This document shows, piece after piece, positions 31,525-42,876 of a stretch of 64,000 nt of DNA. This DNA comes from Nemertoderma westbladi (lineage: Eukaryota; Xenacoelomorpha; Nemertodermatida; Nemertodermatidae). The notes beneath the pieces were generated by a model. That model searched no databases. It worked only from the letters and a program-made list of their open reading frames with translations, and was not told the DNA's origin. The translations under genes were made by a program, and so were the position numbers. How positions within the stretch are numbered: position 1 is the first letter of the stretch; each line of letters begins with the position of its first letter. Location: NCBI GenBank assembly GCA_032718475.1, contig JAUCBJ010003548.1, positions 81,828-145,827 on the forward strand, given 5' to 3'.

Positions 31525-34330
31525 GATGTACGGGCTGCTCTAAACCATACCGCTACGCTGGAAGTCTGTTACGTCACCAGAAACTATGCTCTCGCTTCCA
31601 ATCTGCCTGCAACATAGGTTTGCTTGCGGAACTACCATTCACAATGGTTGTCAGCACAACGCAATCGGAGAATAATGGAAACTCACACCAGTTGAATGTG
31701 ATACTCTGGAATGTTGAGGGTATTAAATCTACCATGGAAACCACCCTTGATACTACTTTCGAGACCACGGACTTGCTCTTCCTCAGTGAGACTATGGTAA
31801 CGGATTTAATGATACCTGGTTTCACCTGCAACAACATACCATGTTCCAAGGGAGACTTAGGCCGCCCTAAAGGTGGCATATCTGTGGCGTTAAATGCTAG
31901 ACTCCACACATCCCAAACTGTTGTTTATAAAGTGAAAATTTACTTGCAATTAGCACCAATGAATTGGTGATTGTTGCTGGATACTTTATACCAGCAACTG
32001 ATGTTGCTGACATCCTTATAGAACTAATATCTACAATAAACCTGATCCGCCTGAAAAGTAACAACCCAATCCTACTTGCTGGGGATTTTAATTGCAGATT
32101 GGATAAAAATCACAACCGCGGGGACCTGCTAAGCTGTGGCTTGCTTGGTGCAGGACTAAACTGCCTTTAATGATCCCGATACACCTTAGTACCACTGCTG
32201 GAATGGGGAAAGCTGTATCGACCTTGTGTTTACCGACGCTAAACTAACGGACCACGCATCTATAAATGTGCTACAGACAATTAATACAAAACATCAACGA
32301 GTTTCTGTCAATCTATCGTTAACAGATTTAATTCCTAACAGAAAACTACGAACTAAACCTATTCAAAGAATCGATACTGATAACTTAATTGACCTGCTGA
32401 ACATGGACGAATTTGAAACTTCACTTGGCTTGGGAATTGATCCAGCCTGTACCTACATCACAACGGCAATCACAAACTCTGTAATTGTACCCAGAACTCG
32501 GCAATCTAAACCATGGTTTGATTCCAGCTGTCATACTGCCTGCCACAAAATGTGTGAAATGTGTGAAATGCACAATTTAACGAGATGAAAGCAAACCCAA
32601 ATGAACAGAGCCGCGAACAATACAGACTTAGTCAGCGAAAATACAAACAATTAATTAAGGATAAACGAAACATCTTTAAATCAAAGGAGGAGCATTTATT
32701 TTTGGATTGGTGCGAGAAAGATAAATCTTCGTTTTGGAACATATTAAGGAGCAAGCATAACTCGCAACCAGTCGCGCAGCAAGTTCCAGAGGAAATCTGG
32801 GCCAACCATTTCACTACTTTATTAACAACCGATACCGACACACAGATGCCTAATATACCAGAGAACTCTAGCTTCCCACTAGACGACCCGATCAATGCAG
32901 CGGAAGTCACTGCAGCTGTAAACTCGAATAAACCCCGGAAAGCCGCGGGCCCGGATGGCATCACAAATGACGTATTGAAGTCCGGGATTTGCCATCTGCT
33001 GCCATATTTACTTATTTTATTCACAACCTGCCTTTCCATGGGGTTATGTCCCATAACATGGCTCACCTCATATCTCTAGCCTCTCTGCAGTCGAACTGCA
33101 CCAGACTGTTATCGTGGCATAGCGCTATTATCCTGCCTCCTAAAGACATACACATCGATTCTCGCAATGCGTTTATATAAATGGGCTGAGTCGCACAATA
33201 TTCTACCCCCGGAACAGTTTGGTTTCCGTAAATTGCGATCTACTCTTATGGCTGTGAAAGCAATATACGACTACATCCATGACGCTATCCAACTTCCCGG
33301 CGGACACGCATATTGCGTGTTTGTCGACTTCCGAAAGGCATTTGACTCTATAAATAAAAAAATGCTTTGTACGAAACTGTCTGGTCTAGGGGTTAGTAGA
33401 CGATTTATTGCTAGTCTATGGGCAATTATGGCTATAAATTATGTATGTGTTTGCATCGGTTCAAATACATTAGATCCGATAACTCAAACAATTGGGGTTT
33501 TCCAGGGGGATAAATTATCCCCTCTATTGTTTATTTTATATGTGGTTGATCTACCACTCGTTATCATCGCTGCTGGTTGCCTGGCATTTATGTACGCCGA
33601 CGACCCTAGTCATATGCGGAAAATCCTTACAGGAGGTTCAGACAGCACTGGACAACCTTGAGACCTATTGTAAAGAAAACGACCTCACCGTAAATATTGC
33701 AAAAACGAAAGTTGTAAAGTTTCAACGTGGAGGCCGCCTTTCACGTAATGATAAACTTATGTACGATGGACATCCACTGGAATTTGTGAACTCCTTCAAC
33801 TATTTAGGTGTTGTATTATCAACTAAAAACCACTCAACAGCTCACTACGACCATCTTTATAAAAAAGATATTGTCAGTTCGATAGGACTCGCATCGAAAA
33901 TCAACTTCTCTGTAATCTATATGGACAGCGCGAAACGTCTCTGGAGTGCTGTGGTGTACCCGGCAATCACATATGGTTGTCTAACATTCACCGACGCCGA
34001 TGGCATCGCAAGTTTGGATCACATCCGCCGCACCAGAGCTTTCTATTGGAAGGTCTGGTGCGGTGTCAGCAAATTTGCTTCATCTTCGGCAATACTAAAC
34101 GCCGTTGACAACCCACAGATGTGCGACATAAATCTGTCCCGCCTGACAGGAGTCAGACGGCGTGCCGTGGCCCGGTTGCTAAGCAACGGGTTCCACCACA
34201 AACTTTGAGGGACAAATAAATGTTGGCGCCCTACGAGTAAGTGTACCTGCTGGGCGTGTGACCAGCCAGCCAACTCCGCCGACCACTACACCTCGTGCCC
34301 AGCCATCCCTAGCTGCACCTCCGACCTGCG
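31482..34330 (+). pseudogene. APE-type LINE ORF2 relic (EN-RT)
   Basis: Segments in shifting frames follow the order of a non-LTR retrotransposon polyprotein. From 31,494 there is a Cys2-His-Cys finger (CTGCSKPYRYAG..LLRHQKLC). Next comes the AP-like endonuclease (VILWNVEG; DLLFLSETM; LLAGDFNC near 32,080). The reverse transcriptase has KAAGPDGITNDVLK, YRGIALLSCLLK, EQFGFRKLRST, VFVDFRKAFDSI, GVFQGDKLSPLLF and FMYADD (about 33,590). A C-terminal CCHC-like knuckle (CWACDQPANSADHYTSC) lies near 34,240-34,310. Breaks include frameshifts between 31,970 and 32,590, TAG at 33,080-33,082, and a shift after the YADD motif. No intact copy is present. The clade was not assigned. Confidence 0.85.
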
Positions 34331-34804
34331 TTACGCCATGTATTTAATTAATTTTACGCGCGACCTTTTAGACTAATAATTTTATTTATATTGGGCATGC
34401 CATTTTATTTCCAAATGTTTTGGAACAATATATATCATATTCATATAAAATGTTTCTAACTGGTATTATACTGTACAAACCACAAAATGTTTCCGGTTGC
34501 TATGGTAACAAGAAAAAAGGTGTCGGTAAATAATAAATTGTATTTCCAATAGGTTAGCAACATGTAAGGTAATTGACCCTAAATGGATTTCTTTTTACAC
34601 TAATAGTAAATATATTTAAAGTGATGAAACATTACAGAAGATCATGTCAAGAAACATGGCAACTGCCAATCCATTTTTATGACGACACCATTAAAAAGAT
34701 AGGTGTTATGTAATATATATTTGGAAAAATGATTTTAGCATAACTAGGGAACACATATTTGACAATGGTTTAGAAAACTATTTATATTTGCAAAAATTCA
34801 CAGC
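34331..34804. other. LINE 3' flank and AT-rich spacer
   Basis: AT-rich sequence, possibly including the LINE 3' UTR. Phrases such as GGTTGCTATGGTAACAAG resemble the upstream flank near 30,060 and 30,385. No gene. Confidence 0.4.
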
Positions 34805-36253
34805 TATTCTCCATAGTAGGTGATGGGGGCTACAAATACAACTGATCGGTTCAGCTGTTCTCTTGTAGGTGATGGGGGCTACAAATACAACTGATCGGTT
34901 CAGCTGTTCTCTGGTAGGTGATGGGGACACAAATACAACTGATTAGTTCAGCTGTTCTCCGGTAGGTGATGGGGACCACAATAATACAACCGATCAGTTC
35001 AGCTGTTCTCCGATAGGTGATGGGGGCTACAAATACAACCAATCGGTTCAGTTATTCTACATAGTAGGTGATGGGGGCCACAATAATACAACCGATCGGT
35101 TCAGCTGTTCTCCGGTAGGTGATGGGGGCCACAAATACAACTGATTAGTTCAGCTGTTCTCTGGTAGGTGATGGGGACACAAATACAACTGATTAGTTCA
35201 GCTGTTCTCCGGTAGGTGATGGGGACCACAATAATACAACCGATCAGTTCAGCTGTTCTCCGATAGGTGATGGGGGCTACAAATACAACCAATCGGTTCA
35301 GTTATTCTACATAGTAGGTGATGGGGGCCACAATAATACAACCGATCCGTTCAGCTGTTCTCCGGTAGGTGATGGGGGCCACTAATACAACCGATTGGTT
35401 CAGCTATTCACCGGTAGGTGATGGGGGCCACTAATACAACCGATCGGTTCAGCTGTTCTCCGGTAGGTGAAGGGGGTCACAAATACAACTGATTGGTTCA
35501 GCTGTTCTCCGATAGGTGATGGGGGCTACAAATACAACCAATCGGTTCAGTTATTCTCCATAGTAGGTGATGGGGGCTACAAATACAACCGATCAGTTCA
35601 GCTGTGCTCCAGTATGTGATGGGGGCCACTAATACAACCGATCGGTTCAGCTGTTCTCCGGTAGGTGATGGGGGCCACAATAATACAACGGATTGGTTCA
35701 GCTATTCCCCGGTAGGTGATGGGGGCCACAAATACAACTGATTGGTTCAGCTGTTCTCCGGTAGGTGATGGGGGAAACAAATACAACCAATCGGTTCAGT
35801 TGTTCTCCATAGTAGGTGATGGGGGCCACAATAATACAACGGATTGGTTCAGCTATTCCCCGGTAGGTGATGGGGGCCACAAATACAACTGATTGGTTCA
35901 GCTATTCTCCGGTAGGTGATGGGGGCCACAAATACAACTGATTAGTTCAGCTGTTCTCCGGTAGGTGATGGGGGCCACAAAATACAACTGATTAGTTCAG
36001 CTGTTCTCCGGTAGGTGATGGGGGCCACAATAATACAACCGATCAGTACAGCTGTTCTCTGGTACGTGATGGGGGCCACAATAATACAACCGATCAGTAC
36101 AGCTGTTCTCCGGTAGTTGATGGGGGCCACAAATACAACTGATTGGTTCATCTGTTCTCCGGTAGGTGATGGGGGCCATAAATACAACTGATTGGTTCAG
36201 CTGTTCTCCGGTATGTGATGTGGGCCACAAATACAACCGATTAGTTCAGCTAT
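34805..36253. repeat. ~49-52 bp minisatellite
   Basis: About 29 units of GGTAGGTGATGGGGGCCACA followed by AATACAACTGATTGGTTCAG and CTGTTCTCC. Units are 49 bp, or 52 bp where CAATAATACAAC replaces CAAATACAAC. The stretch from about 34,850 to 35,090 is repeated nearly exactly at about 35,100-35,340, a 250-bp higher-order duplication. Confidence 0.95.
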
Positions 36254-36680
36254 TCTCACAAAAATATTTTTACTAGAGTGTCTTTAACATAGAGTTTACC
36301 ACACAAGCGTAGTTTTAGCGCTCTAACATCAATATTCTTGAACTTCTTTCCTAAAGGAACTCCTGGACAACAACATCAAGTCAAGTTAATAAAGTTAAGT
36401 CATTATAACTACAATTAATTTATTGCAAATATTAACCAACACATACTGCTAATAACCATTTAGCATTATATACCGGTAACATAAAACAGTTGTGGTTCCA
36501 ACAGTAAAGTAGGGATTTGGAGATAATTGTAGGTACAGTATCTCTTCTATACATCTCATTCGATACTCAAACTGCAAAATAAATAATAAAATATTAATAG
36601 TACTAGTAATCTTTTATTGTAAAAAAAAAGAGAACTTAAAAAATTGGCACTTTTCACCCAAAGATCCCAGAGTTGGGAAT
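36254..36680. other. Spacer between two minisatellites
   Basis: AT-rich, no gene or element recognised. Confidence 0.5.
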
Positions 36681-36682
36681 CA

Positions 36683-37778
36683 TAAGAGAGTGTGTGGAGG
36701 CTGGACGTCATCAGAACGTGCGTTGAGGCCGGAGTGGAATTGGGACACATCTGAGAGTGTGTGGAGGCCAGAGTGGAGTTGGAACTCATAAGAGAGTGTG
36801 TGGAGGCCGGAGTGGAGTTGGGAATCATCAGAGAGTGTGTTGAGGCTGGAGTTGACTTGGAAATCATCAGAACGTGCGTTGAGAGTGGAATTAGGACACA
36901 TCTGAGAGTGTGTGGAGGCCAGAGTGGAGTTGGGAATCACCAGAGAGTGTGTGGAGGACGGAGTGGAGTAGGGATACATCAGAGAGTCGGTGGAGGCCAG
37001 AGTGGAGTTGGGACACATCAGAACGTGCGTGGAGGCCAGAGTGGAGTTGGGAATCATCAGAGAGTGTGTGGAGGCCAGAGTGGCGTTGGGAATCATAAGA
37101 GAGTGTGTGGAGGCCAGAGTGGATTTGAGAATCATCAGAGAGTGTGTGGAGGCCAGAGTGGAGTTGGGAATCATCAGAGAGTGTGTGGAGGCCAGAGTGG
37201 AGTTGGGAATCATCAGAGAGTGTGTGGAGGCCAGAGTGGCGTTGGGAATCATAAGAGAGTGTGTGGAGGCCAGAGTGGAGTTGGGAATCATCAGAGAGTG
37301 TGTGGAGGCCAGAGTGGCGTTGGGAATCATAAGAGAGTGTGTGGAGGCCAGAGTGGAGTTGGGAATCATCAGAGAGTGTGTGGAGGCCAGAGTGGCGTTG
37401 GGAATCATAAGAGAGTGTGTGGAGGCCAGAGTGGAGTTGGGAATCATCAGAGAGTGTGTGGAGGCCAGAGTGGAGTTGGGAATCATCAGAGAGTGTGTGG
37501 AGGCCAGAGTGGCGTTGGGAATCATAAGAGAGTGTGTGGAGGCCAGAGTGGAGTTGGGAATCATCAGAGAGTGTGTGGAGGCCAGAGTGGCGTTGGGAAT
37601 CATAAGAGAGTGTGTGGAGGCCAGAGTGGAGTTGGGAATCATCAGAGAGTGTGTGGAGGCCAGAGTGGCGTTGGGAATCATAAGAGAGTGTGTGGAGGCC
37701 AGAGTGGAGTTGGGTCACATCAGAGAGTGTGTGGAGGCCAGAGTGGAGTTGGGAATCATCAGAATTTGTGTGGATGCC
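36683..37778. repeat. 39-bp minisatellite with dimer alternation
   Basis: About 28 units of AGAGTGTGTGGAGGCCAGAG followed by TGGAGTTGGGAATCATC and AG. In the central part, units with GAGTTGGGAATCATCAG alternate with GCGTTGGGAATCATAAG, giving a 78-bp higher-order period. The left edge is more degenerate. Because 39 is divisible by three, frames of 275-341 codons are open on both strands (for example VEARVELGIIREC on plus, MIPNSTLASTHSL on minus). They contain nothing but the repeat and are not called as genes. Confidence 0.97.
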
Positions 37779-38167
37779 ATTTTTAGCACCCTAGATTTAA
37801 GATACATTTGGTTTTAGTGGTATCCAACTTTGTCTAAGGAGCTGAAGAACAGTTAAATTGACCATGTTTTACTCATTACTTTGAAATACTTATTTTCTTT
37901 TTCTTTATTAAATTTCTTAAAAATAATTAATACAATTTCGCACTGGGGTTTTCGAAGTCGGTAAGTTAATTTCCGATGTTAGTTTCAATATTTTGGTTGA
38001 ACCTAGTTTGTCCCATAGTTAGTCTAGCTGAAATGTAAAATAAAATATGTGAAACTTTGACATGGGGGGTAGGGGTTCAAAAAACAATATTTGTAATTAG
38101 ACATCTTGGTCTTCTACAAACGTCATAACACAACACAAGTATGTAATAACGTAATAATAACATGTAT
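37779..38167. other. No gene recognised
   Basis: AT-rich spacer. Confidence 0.5.
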
Positions 38168-38530
38168 GTGGGGCGAGCGGCGAAAGTAAGCGAACTTAGC
38201 ATACAGGTACCACTAACTCAATCGGTGTGTCTGTTGTTCTGTTGTACTGTCGGTCTGTTCTGTTGATCTGTTGTGTCCAATTTTAAACTTACGTTTAACT
38301 AACGTAGTAACTTACGATACTAACGTTAATAACTCAGCAAAATCTCGATAAAATATATCCAAACTTGGTACATATGTAGTCTGGCAAAAGTTTAGAAATT
38401 TTCCAAGTTGAATTTGCGTGGGGTCTTCGAGCAGCATCTGTGTAACTGTCTTACAGTTATAATAAATTAATCTACCCAAAAATTATTAGGCTTGGCATCA
38501 GCATTGGCTGGTTGCTAGGAGACTACAGGA
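38168..38530 (+). mobile_element. Dispersed family B element, copy 5
   Basis: Near-complete match to the reverse complement of 1,870-2,170: GTGGGGCGAGC, AGCATACAGGTACCACTAAC, CAATCGGTGTGTCTGTTGTT, AACTCAGCAAAATC, ATGTAGTCTGGCAAAAGTTT, GTGGGGTCTTCGAGCAGCAT, GTAACTGTCTTACAGTTATA and GGTTGCTAGGAGACT. The extra ~60 bp near 38,260-38,330 is a partially duplicated CTGTT/AACGT-rich stretch. Confidence 0.8.
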
Positions 38531-38787
38531 TTACAGTAAGGTACCGGTACTGTTAACTGTTACAGTGGTACAGAGTTACCGGTACCGTCTTCAGGTCGTT
38601 GGTCGTTGGCAAGGCCATCTAAACAACTTCTTAATCTAAACAGCTTCCGACAGTCCGATGTATCTGGACCCGAGCAGCCGAGTGGCATCAAGATGCGATT
38701 AACTGAGGAATAAATACTACGGAATGGCTTGCTTGTCAGTAAGATTATATTTACTACACTGGGAATACGGCGGTCGGTCGGATCGTA

Positions 38788-39114
38788 ATGCGGGCCACTG
38801 CCAAGTTCCTCATGCCTCACTCAGGCCACCCACCTTGGAGTGCGGTGGGAAGAGTCCCACTTACGTCGAAGACTGGACGAATCGACGGGGATTGCGATTT
38901 GTGTTTAGCGGCGGCCCGGACAACCAGATCCTGGGATCGCCTGGGGGAAATTGATGAAAGTCGGGCAGACGTGTATCGCACCGGATTACGTTCTCTGCCA
39001 CGCGAAAGTGTGAGGCGAATTCGTTTTAGAATTGGGTCGGAAGCTGCGGGAATTCTACTGTTCTACGGGAATAAACCGCAGCTGTCCGGTGACTACGGAC
39101 GGATACTGGGATGA
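38788..39114 (+). CDS. Unrecognised 108-codon frame, doubtful
   Basis: A GC-richer island contains an open frame beginning [18 protein letters not shown], with [18 protein letters not shown] and [17 protein letters not shown]. The local composition differs from the AT-rich surroundings, which is the main reason to list it. It lies between family B and family A repeats and is probably part of a mobile element. No domain is recognised and an overlapping frame is also open, so coding status is doubtful. Confidence 0.2.
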   Translation: MRATAKFLMPHSGHPPWSAVGRVPLTSKTGRIDGDCDLCLAAARTTRSWDRLGEIDESRADVYRTGLRSLPRESVRRIRFRIGSEAAGILLFYGNKPQLSGDYGRILG

Positions 39115-39119
39115 GCAGG

Positions 39120-39275
39120 TATTTCGATCGAATTTCTCGTATTCTCGATTTTCTCGAATTCTCGATATTTCCTATAAACCACATGGCTTCGCATATTGAA
39201 CGTGTGATTGGAAATAAGTTTGTGCTACCCTTCCGCCCCTTGGGTGGTAGATGTCGCGGTTATGTATTGGTTGGT
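39120..39275 (-). repeat. Dispersed family A, partial inverted copy
   Basis: Read on the minus strand it carries CCAATACATAACCGCGACAT, CTACCACCCA.GG, AGGGTAGCACGAACTTATTT, CCAATCGCACGTTCAATATG and AAGCCATGTGGTTTATAGGA, matching 5,725-5,820. A run of CTCG-AATT words follows at 39,125-39,165. Confidence 0.75.
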
Positions 39276-39795
39276 TTCACGAACTAAAACATACTTATTC
39301 GAATGAATTTAACAACGGAAACACGCCATACGTATACAATATAATACGCAACCTAATAAACATTAAATACTAATTGCTGCATACGAAGTGCAAAGTGGCG
39401 CAATGTTAATAATGGGAACAGTTCATATGAATAAATAATTGGTGTATTTTATGAAATAAAGTAACATTTTGATAGACCAACACGTACTTTCCTACTAAAA
39501 AGGTGCATTGGAAACAACTGTTATATCTATGGATATTGGTTTAGGTGAACTAGAAATGTATAGGAAAAATTGTTCTAATAGTCTGTAGCTGTAGCTGCTA
39601 AAATATTTGGCAATACATGACTAATAAAATTTATATTTCAGTGATTTTATATGTAACCGTTATATGTAACCTGGCTTTAGTGAAAACCTTTTATTATTCA
39701 CATGGGAGAAAACAGCAAAGTGAAATATAACAGCAGAAAATCTGGTATACTTAAAAGGTATAGTTTTCTCCTGTCTAAGTGCGGTCCCCCAGAGG
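39276..39795. other. No gene recognised
   Basis: AT-rich unique sequence. Confidence 0.5.
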
Positions 39796-39985
39796 ATCTA
39801 TATACTCCCCATAGGAAATATTTAGCTACCATTTAAAGATGTAAGACAGATATGCGCCCTGGCTAAGACCCTTTATAGCATTCGTGCCGAAACCAAATTG
39901 CCCTGGCCCCCATGCTGGGATCGAACCCTCGACTTCCGGAGACGGATATATGTGAATTCAATGCAACCACCAAGATGGGACTTCG
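39796..39985 (-). mobile_element. tRNA-derived SINE
   Basis: On the minus strand a good RNA polymerase III B box, GGTTCGATCCC (39,917-39,927), lies about 40 bp downstream of a degenerate A-box-like TTGGTGGTTGCA (near 39,965). The spacing is tRNA-like, and CCGGAAGTCGAGGGTTCGAT resembles a T-arm context. A non-tRNA body (GGGCCAGGGCAATTTGG ... GTCTTAGCCAGGGCGCATAT) continues to about 39,800. The A box has at least one mismatch. Confidence 0.6.
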
Positions 39986-40261
39986 CATGGGCCAGTTGAA
40001 TAAACCAAATTGATGTAAACAAGTAATGCACATATATATTAATTTATAAATTAAAGTTTTTATATTAATTAATTATTAATAATTCCACAAAGTCAATTAA
40101 GGCTTTAAGGGAAGGTAAGGTAAATATTGTACATACTAGCTGCAGGCCGCCCTTCGGGCCGCCTACAACTAGTAGCATGTGATCACACTAAAAACAATAA
40201 GTGACATTTACTATTTGGAATTTATGTCATTTTACATTTAATTATACAGAAACTAATTTAA

Positions 40262-40500
40262 TTTGTGCAGTTTCTATCACTTATAATATATATATAATCA
40301 TTTCGTAATGTTACAATTTTGGAATAAAACTACATACATACTTGTTGCAAAGTACTTTACAGTGTTCTGATCCTCGTGGCTTTATTTTCATTCACTCACT
40401 AACGTTCGTTCGTGTAACAAAGCCACTCGTATCATCACACTGTAAAGTGCTACTTTGCACACAATGATGTAAATAGTTATTATTCCAAAATTGTAACATT
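40262..40500. mobile_element. Palindromic MITE, copy 1
   Basis: AATGTTACAATTTTGGAATA (40,307) is perfectly inverted at the right end (40,480-40,500). Pairing continues inward through ACTTTACAGTGT-GATC-CGTGGCTTT against AAAGCCACTCG-ATCA-CACTGTAAAGT. The whole 194 bp is nearly self-complementary. The 45 bp to its left (GCAGTTTCTATCACTTATA) is shared with copy 2, so the mobile unit may be longer. Confidence 0.75.
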
Positions 40501-42432
40501 ACTCAACGCCGTTAGTATTAACAGCGAGTTGTTATTTAGCACTTTACAACTTTTGAGGACATTACATCATTGTATTGGCCTGTACATTTAGTATTGTAAT
40601 TGGTGTTATCCGTTAAGAAATGTCCCCTTAGTAGACATTACTTAACGCCGTCATTAGTTACCACGTAAACAATTGGTGGAAATTTGCCTAACAGCCAGAT
40701 AGGCCTACTGCATTACCTACCGGTAGGTGGGGTATAGCTATTAATAATCAGTAGGGTGAGTGAGGGAGACTTGAAACCCAAAAGTTATAATCGCTCTAAA
40801 GAACAGATAAATGAATTTTTCAATGCCGTTTTAACTTTTTCACATTACATTTATGATTGCTATCATTATGGGAGAGTTTGAGAATTTCAACTCTTAAACT
40901 TTTTTAATTAAACCAATCGTATTTTCGGAAAAGCGTCAAGTCTCCCTCAATGGGTGGAGACTTGACACCTAGGGTGGGAGACTTGAACCCCACCTCGCAT
41001 TCTTGTAAATTCGTTCAAAAATGCATAAGAAGTGTAATAATTACATGTTCAACATGTCTATTTTCTAGTAGAGCAGAAAAATTTCAATAAATGCCATTGT
41101 TAAATTGTTAAATTATTATCCAAAATTTTATACAAATTTAGGGGGTCGTTCACATGGTTCTCCCAACAAGAACTGAATAAATAATAGTTCATCAAAACCG
41201 CATTAAAATTTAACGCGGGAAGGTACTTTTTATTAATGAACATTGTTCGCGCTTTTAGACCTTTAGCAGTCTAACCTGCCAAATTTAGGTGTCTTCTAGG
41301 TTATAAATCGACTTTAGCCTATAACAAGTATTTGATACACATAAGTTACATTAGCCGAAGCCAGCCTATGCGCGATCATTCACCCACGGTTAAGGGAGAC
41401 TGGATTCGGATGCTCTGACCTTATTGCGGTGTAGGCCTACTGTACTATTCGATTGATCGTTAATATATAATCTCTGAAAAATATTATTCACTTTCGGGAA
41501 ATATTAACAATTCCTTTAGGACGTGGCGCTCTAAGTATGTAAACAGAGTTATGACTTACACTAAACACAACGGGATGGCTAATGATTCACGTATAAAGCG
41601 CATTCTTTAGGAAATGCTTTGTTATCTATCACACTCATGCACACTACCGCACACTGCTGCACACTGATCTGCCGACCTTCACTAATTTTAATCATAGATA
41701 AGGAGAACAGCAACTGACACATGTAGGGTCTATGAAATAGCATTCAATTCACTCCAAAACCACTATAATGTAAGTCGCAATTGCTATATGTAACCGGTCT
41801 CTCTAACCTTCAGTATATCAAGAAGATTGGGGTTTTCTGATTATTTATCGATATTCTCCAAATATAACAACATATCCATCAAATGATAACACTTAATAAC
41901 CGACAGTAAATAGCAGTAAAATAATGCGGTGTTTGTATGTGATCAGGTTTGACAATATGAGCAGTTTGTGATGTACTGATAACAGTTATACGTTTCTATG
42001 ATCAAAGCCGTTCTAATGTTTGGCTAAAGTCTGAAACACAGAATAATTCCACAGCCGATGTTCTGGGCTCAGGAAAAAAGGTAAACAAAGACCATAATGC
42101 ATTGCGCGATTTCCCGGAGGCTTCTGTGCAAATAAAATGAAAATCGCTCTGATTGGTCGAGCCGAACAAAGAACAAAGAAAGCTCTACGTGGACATATCA
42201 GCTGATAGATGTCGTCATCTGAACTACACTGTATCAAGAGTATTTTGGCGTATTGCGAATTAAAATCGCTAGTTATGTCCGCTAAAGTACACATACAGAA
42301 AAATGGCTTTTTATGTCCACTAAAACACCTACACAGTAAGAAAACGGCTTTTTATGTCCGTTAAAACACCTACAGAGTACTTTGCGGGGAAAATGACCAG
42401 CTAGATCCGCAAAAGCCTTTACAAATATCTTG
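40501..42432. other. No gene recognised
   Basis: AT-rich. A repeated ATTACT(C/T)AACGCCGT phrase occurs at 40,498 and 40,638. GAGACTTGA-ACCC phrases recur at 40,767, 40,955 and 40,978. Minus frames at 42,013-42,473 have no recognisable domain; GGCTTTTTATGTCCACTAAA is directly repeated at 42,305 and 42,348. Confidence 0.5.
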
Positions 42433-42650
42433 TATAATTTGCAGTTTCTATCACTTATATTATATACAATCATTTCGTAATGTTACAATTTTGGAATAAA
42501 ACTACATACATACTTGTTGCCTAGTATTTTACAGTGTTCTGATCCTCGTGGCTTTATTTTCACTCACTCACTAACGTTCGTTCGTGTAACAAAGCCACTC
42601 GGATCATCACACTGTAAAGTGCTACTTTACACACAAGTATGTAAGTAAAT
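42433..42650. mobile_element. Palindromic MITE, copy 2
   Basis: About 90% identical by eye to 40,262-40,470 (GCAGTTTCTATCACTTATA, AATGTTACAATTTTGGAATA, ACATACATACTTGTTGC, CTAACGTTCGTTCGTGTAAC), with the right arm decayed after GTAAAGTGCTACTTTACACA. Confidence 0.75.
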
Positions 42651-42876
42651 AGTTAATATTATTATTATCATTGCCATGAGTAATCAAATTGAAAAGTTAT
42701 GTCAATGTCCTTCCTTGGCGACCTAACCGAAATAAACACCCTAGCATTTATTATTAGTAGTGCCAGTTGACCAATAAGACCAGTTTATATAAACACTATC
42801 ATTAGAGATACTTAGTGAATAGCTGCGGCATCGAATAGCATTTAACAAAAATAATCCGAAACTAATATATGATTTA

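Noticed and set aside
36680-37817. Frames of 275-341 codons on both strands
   Set aside because: The 39-bp satellite has no stop codons in most frames, so these are not evidence of a gene.
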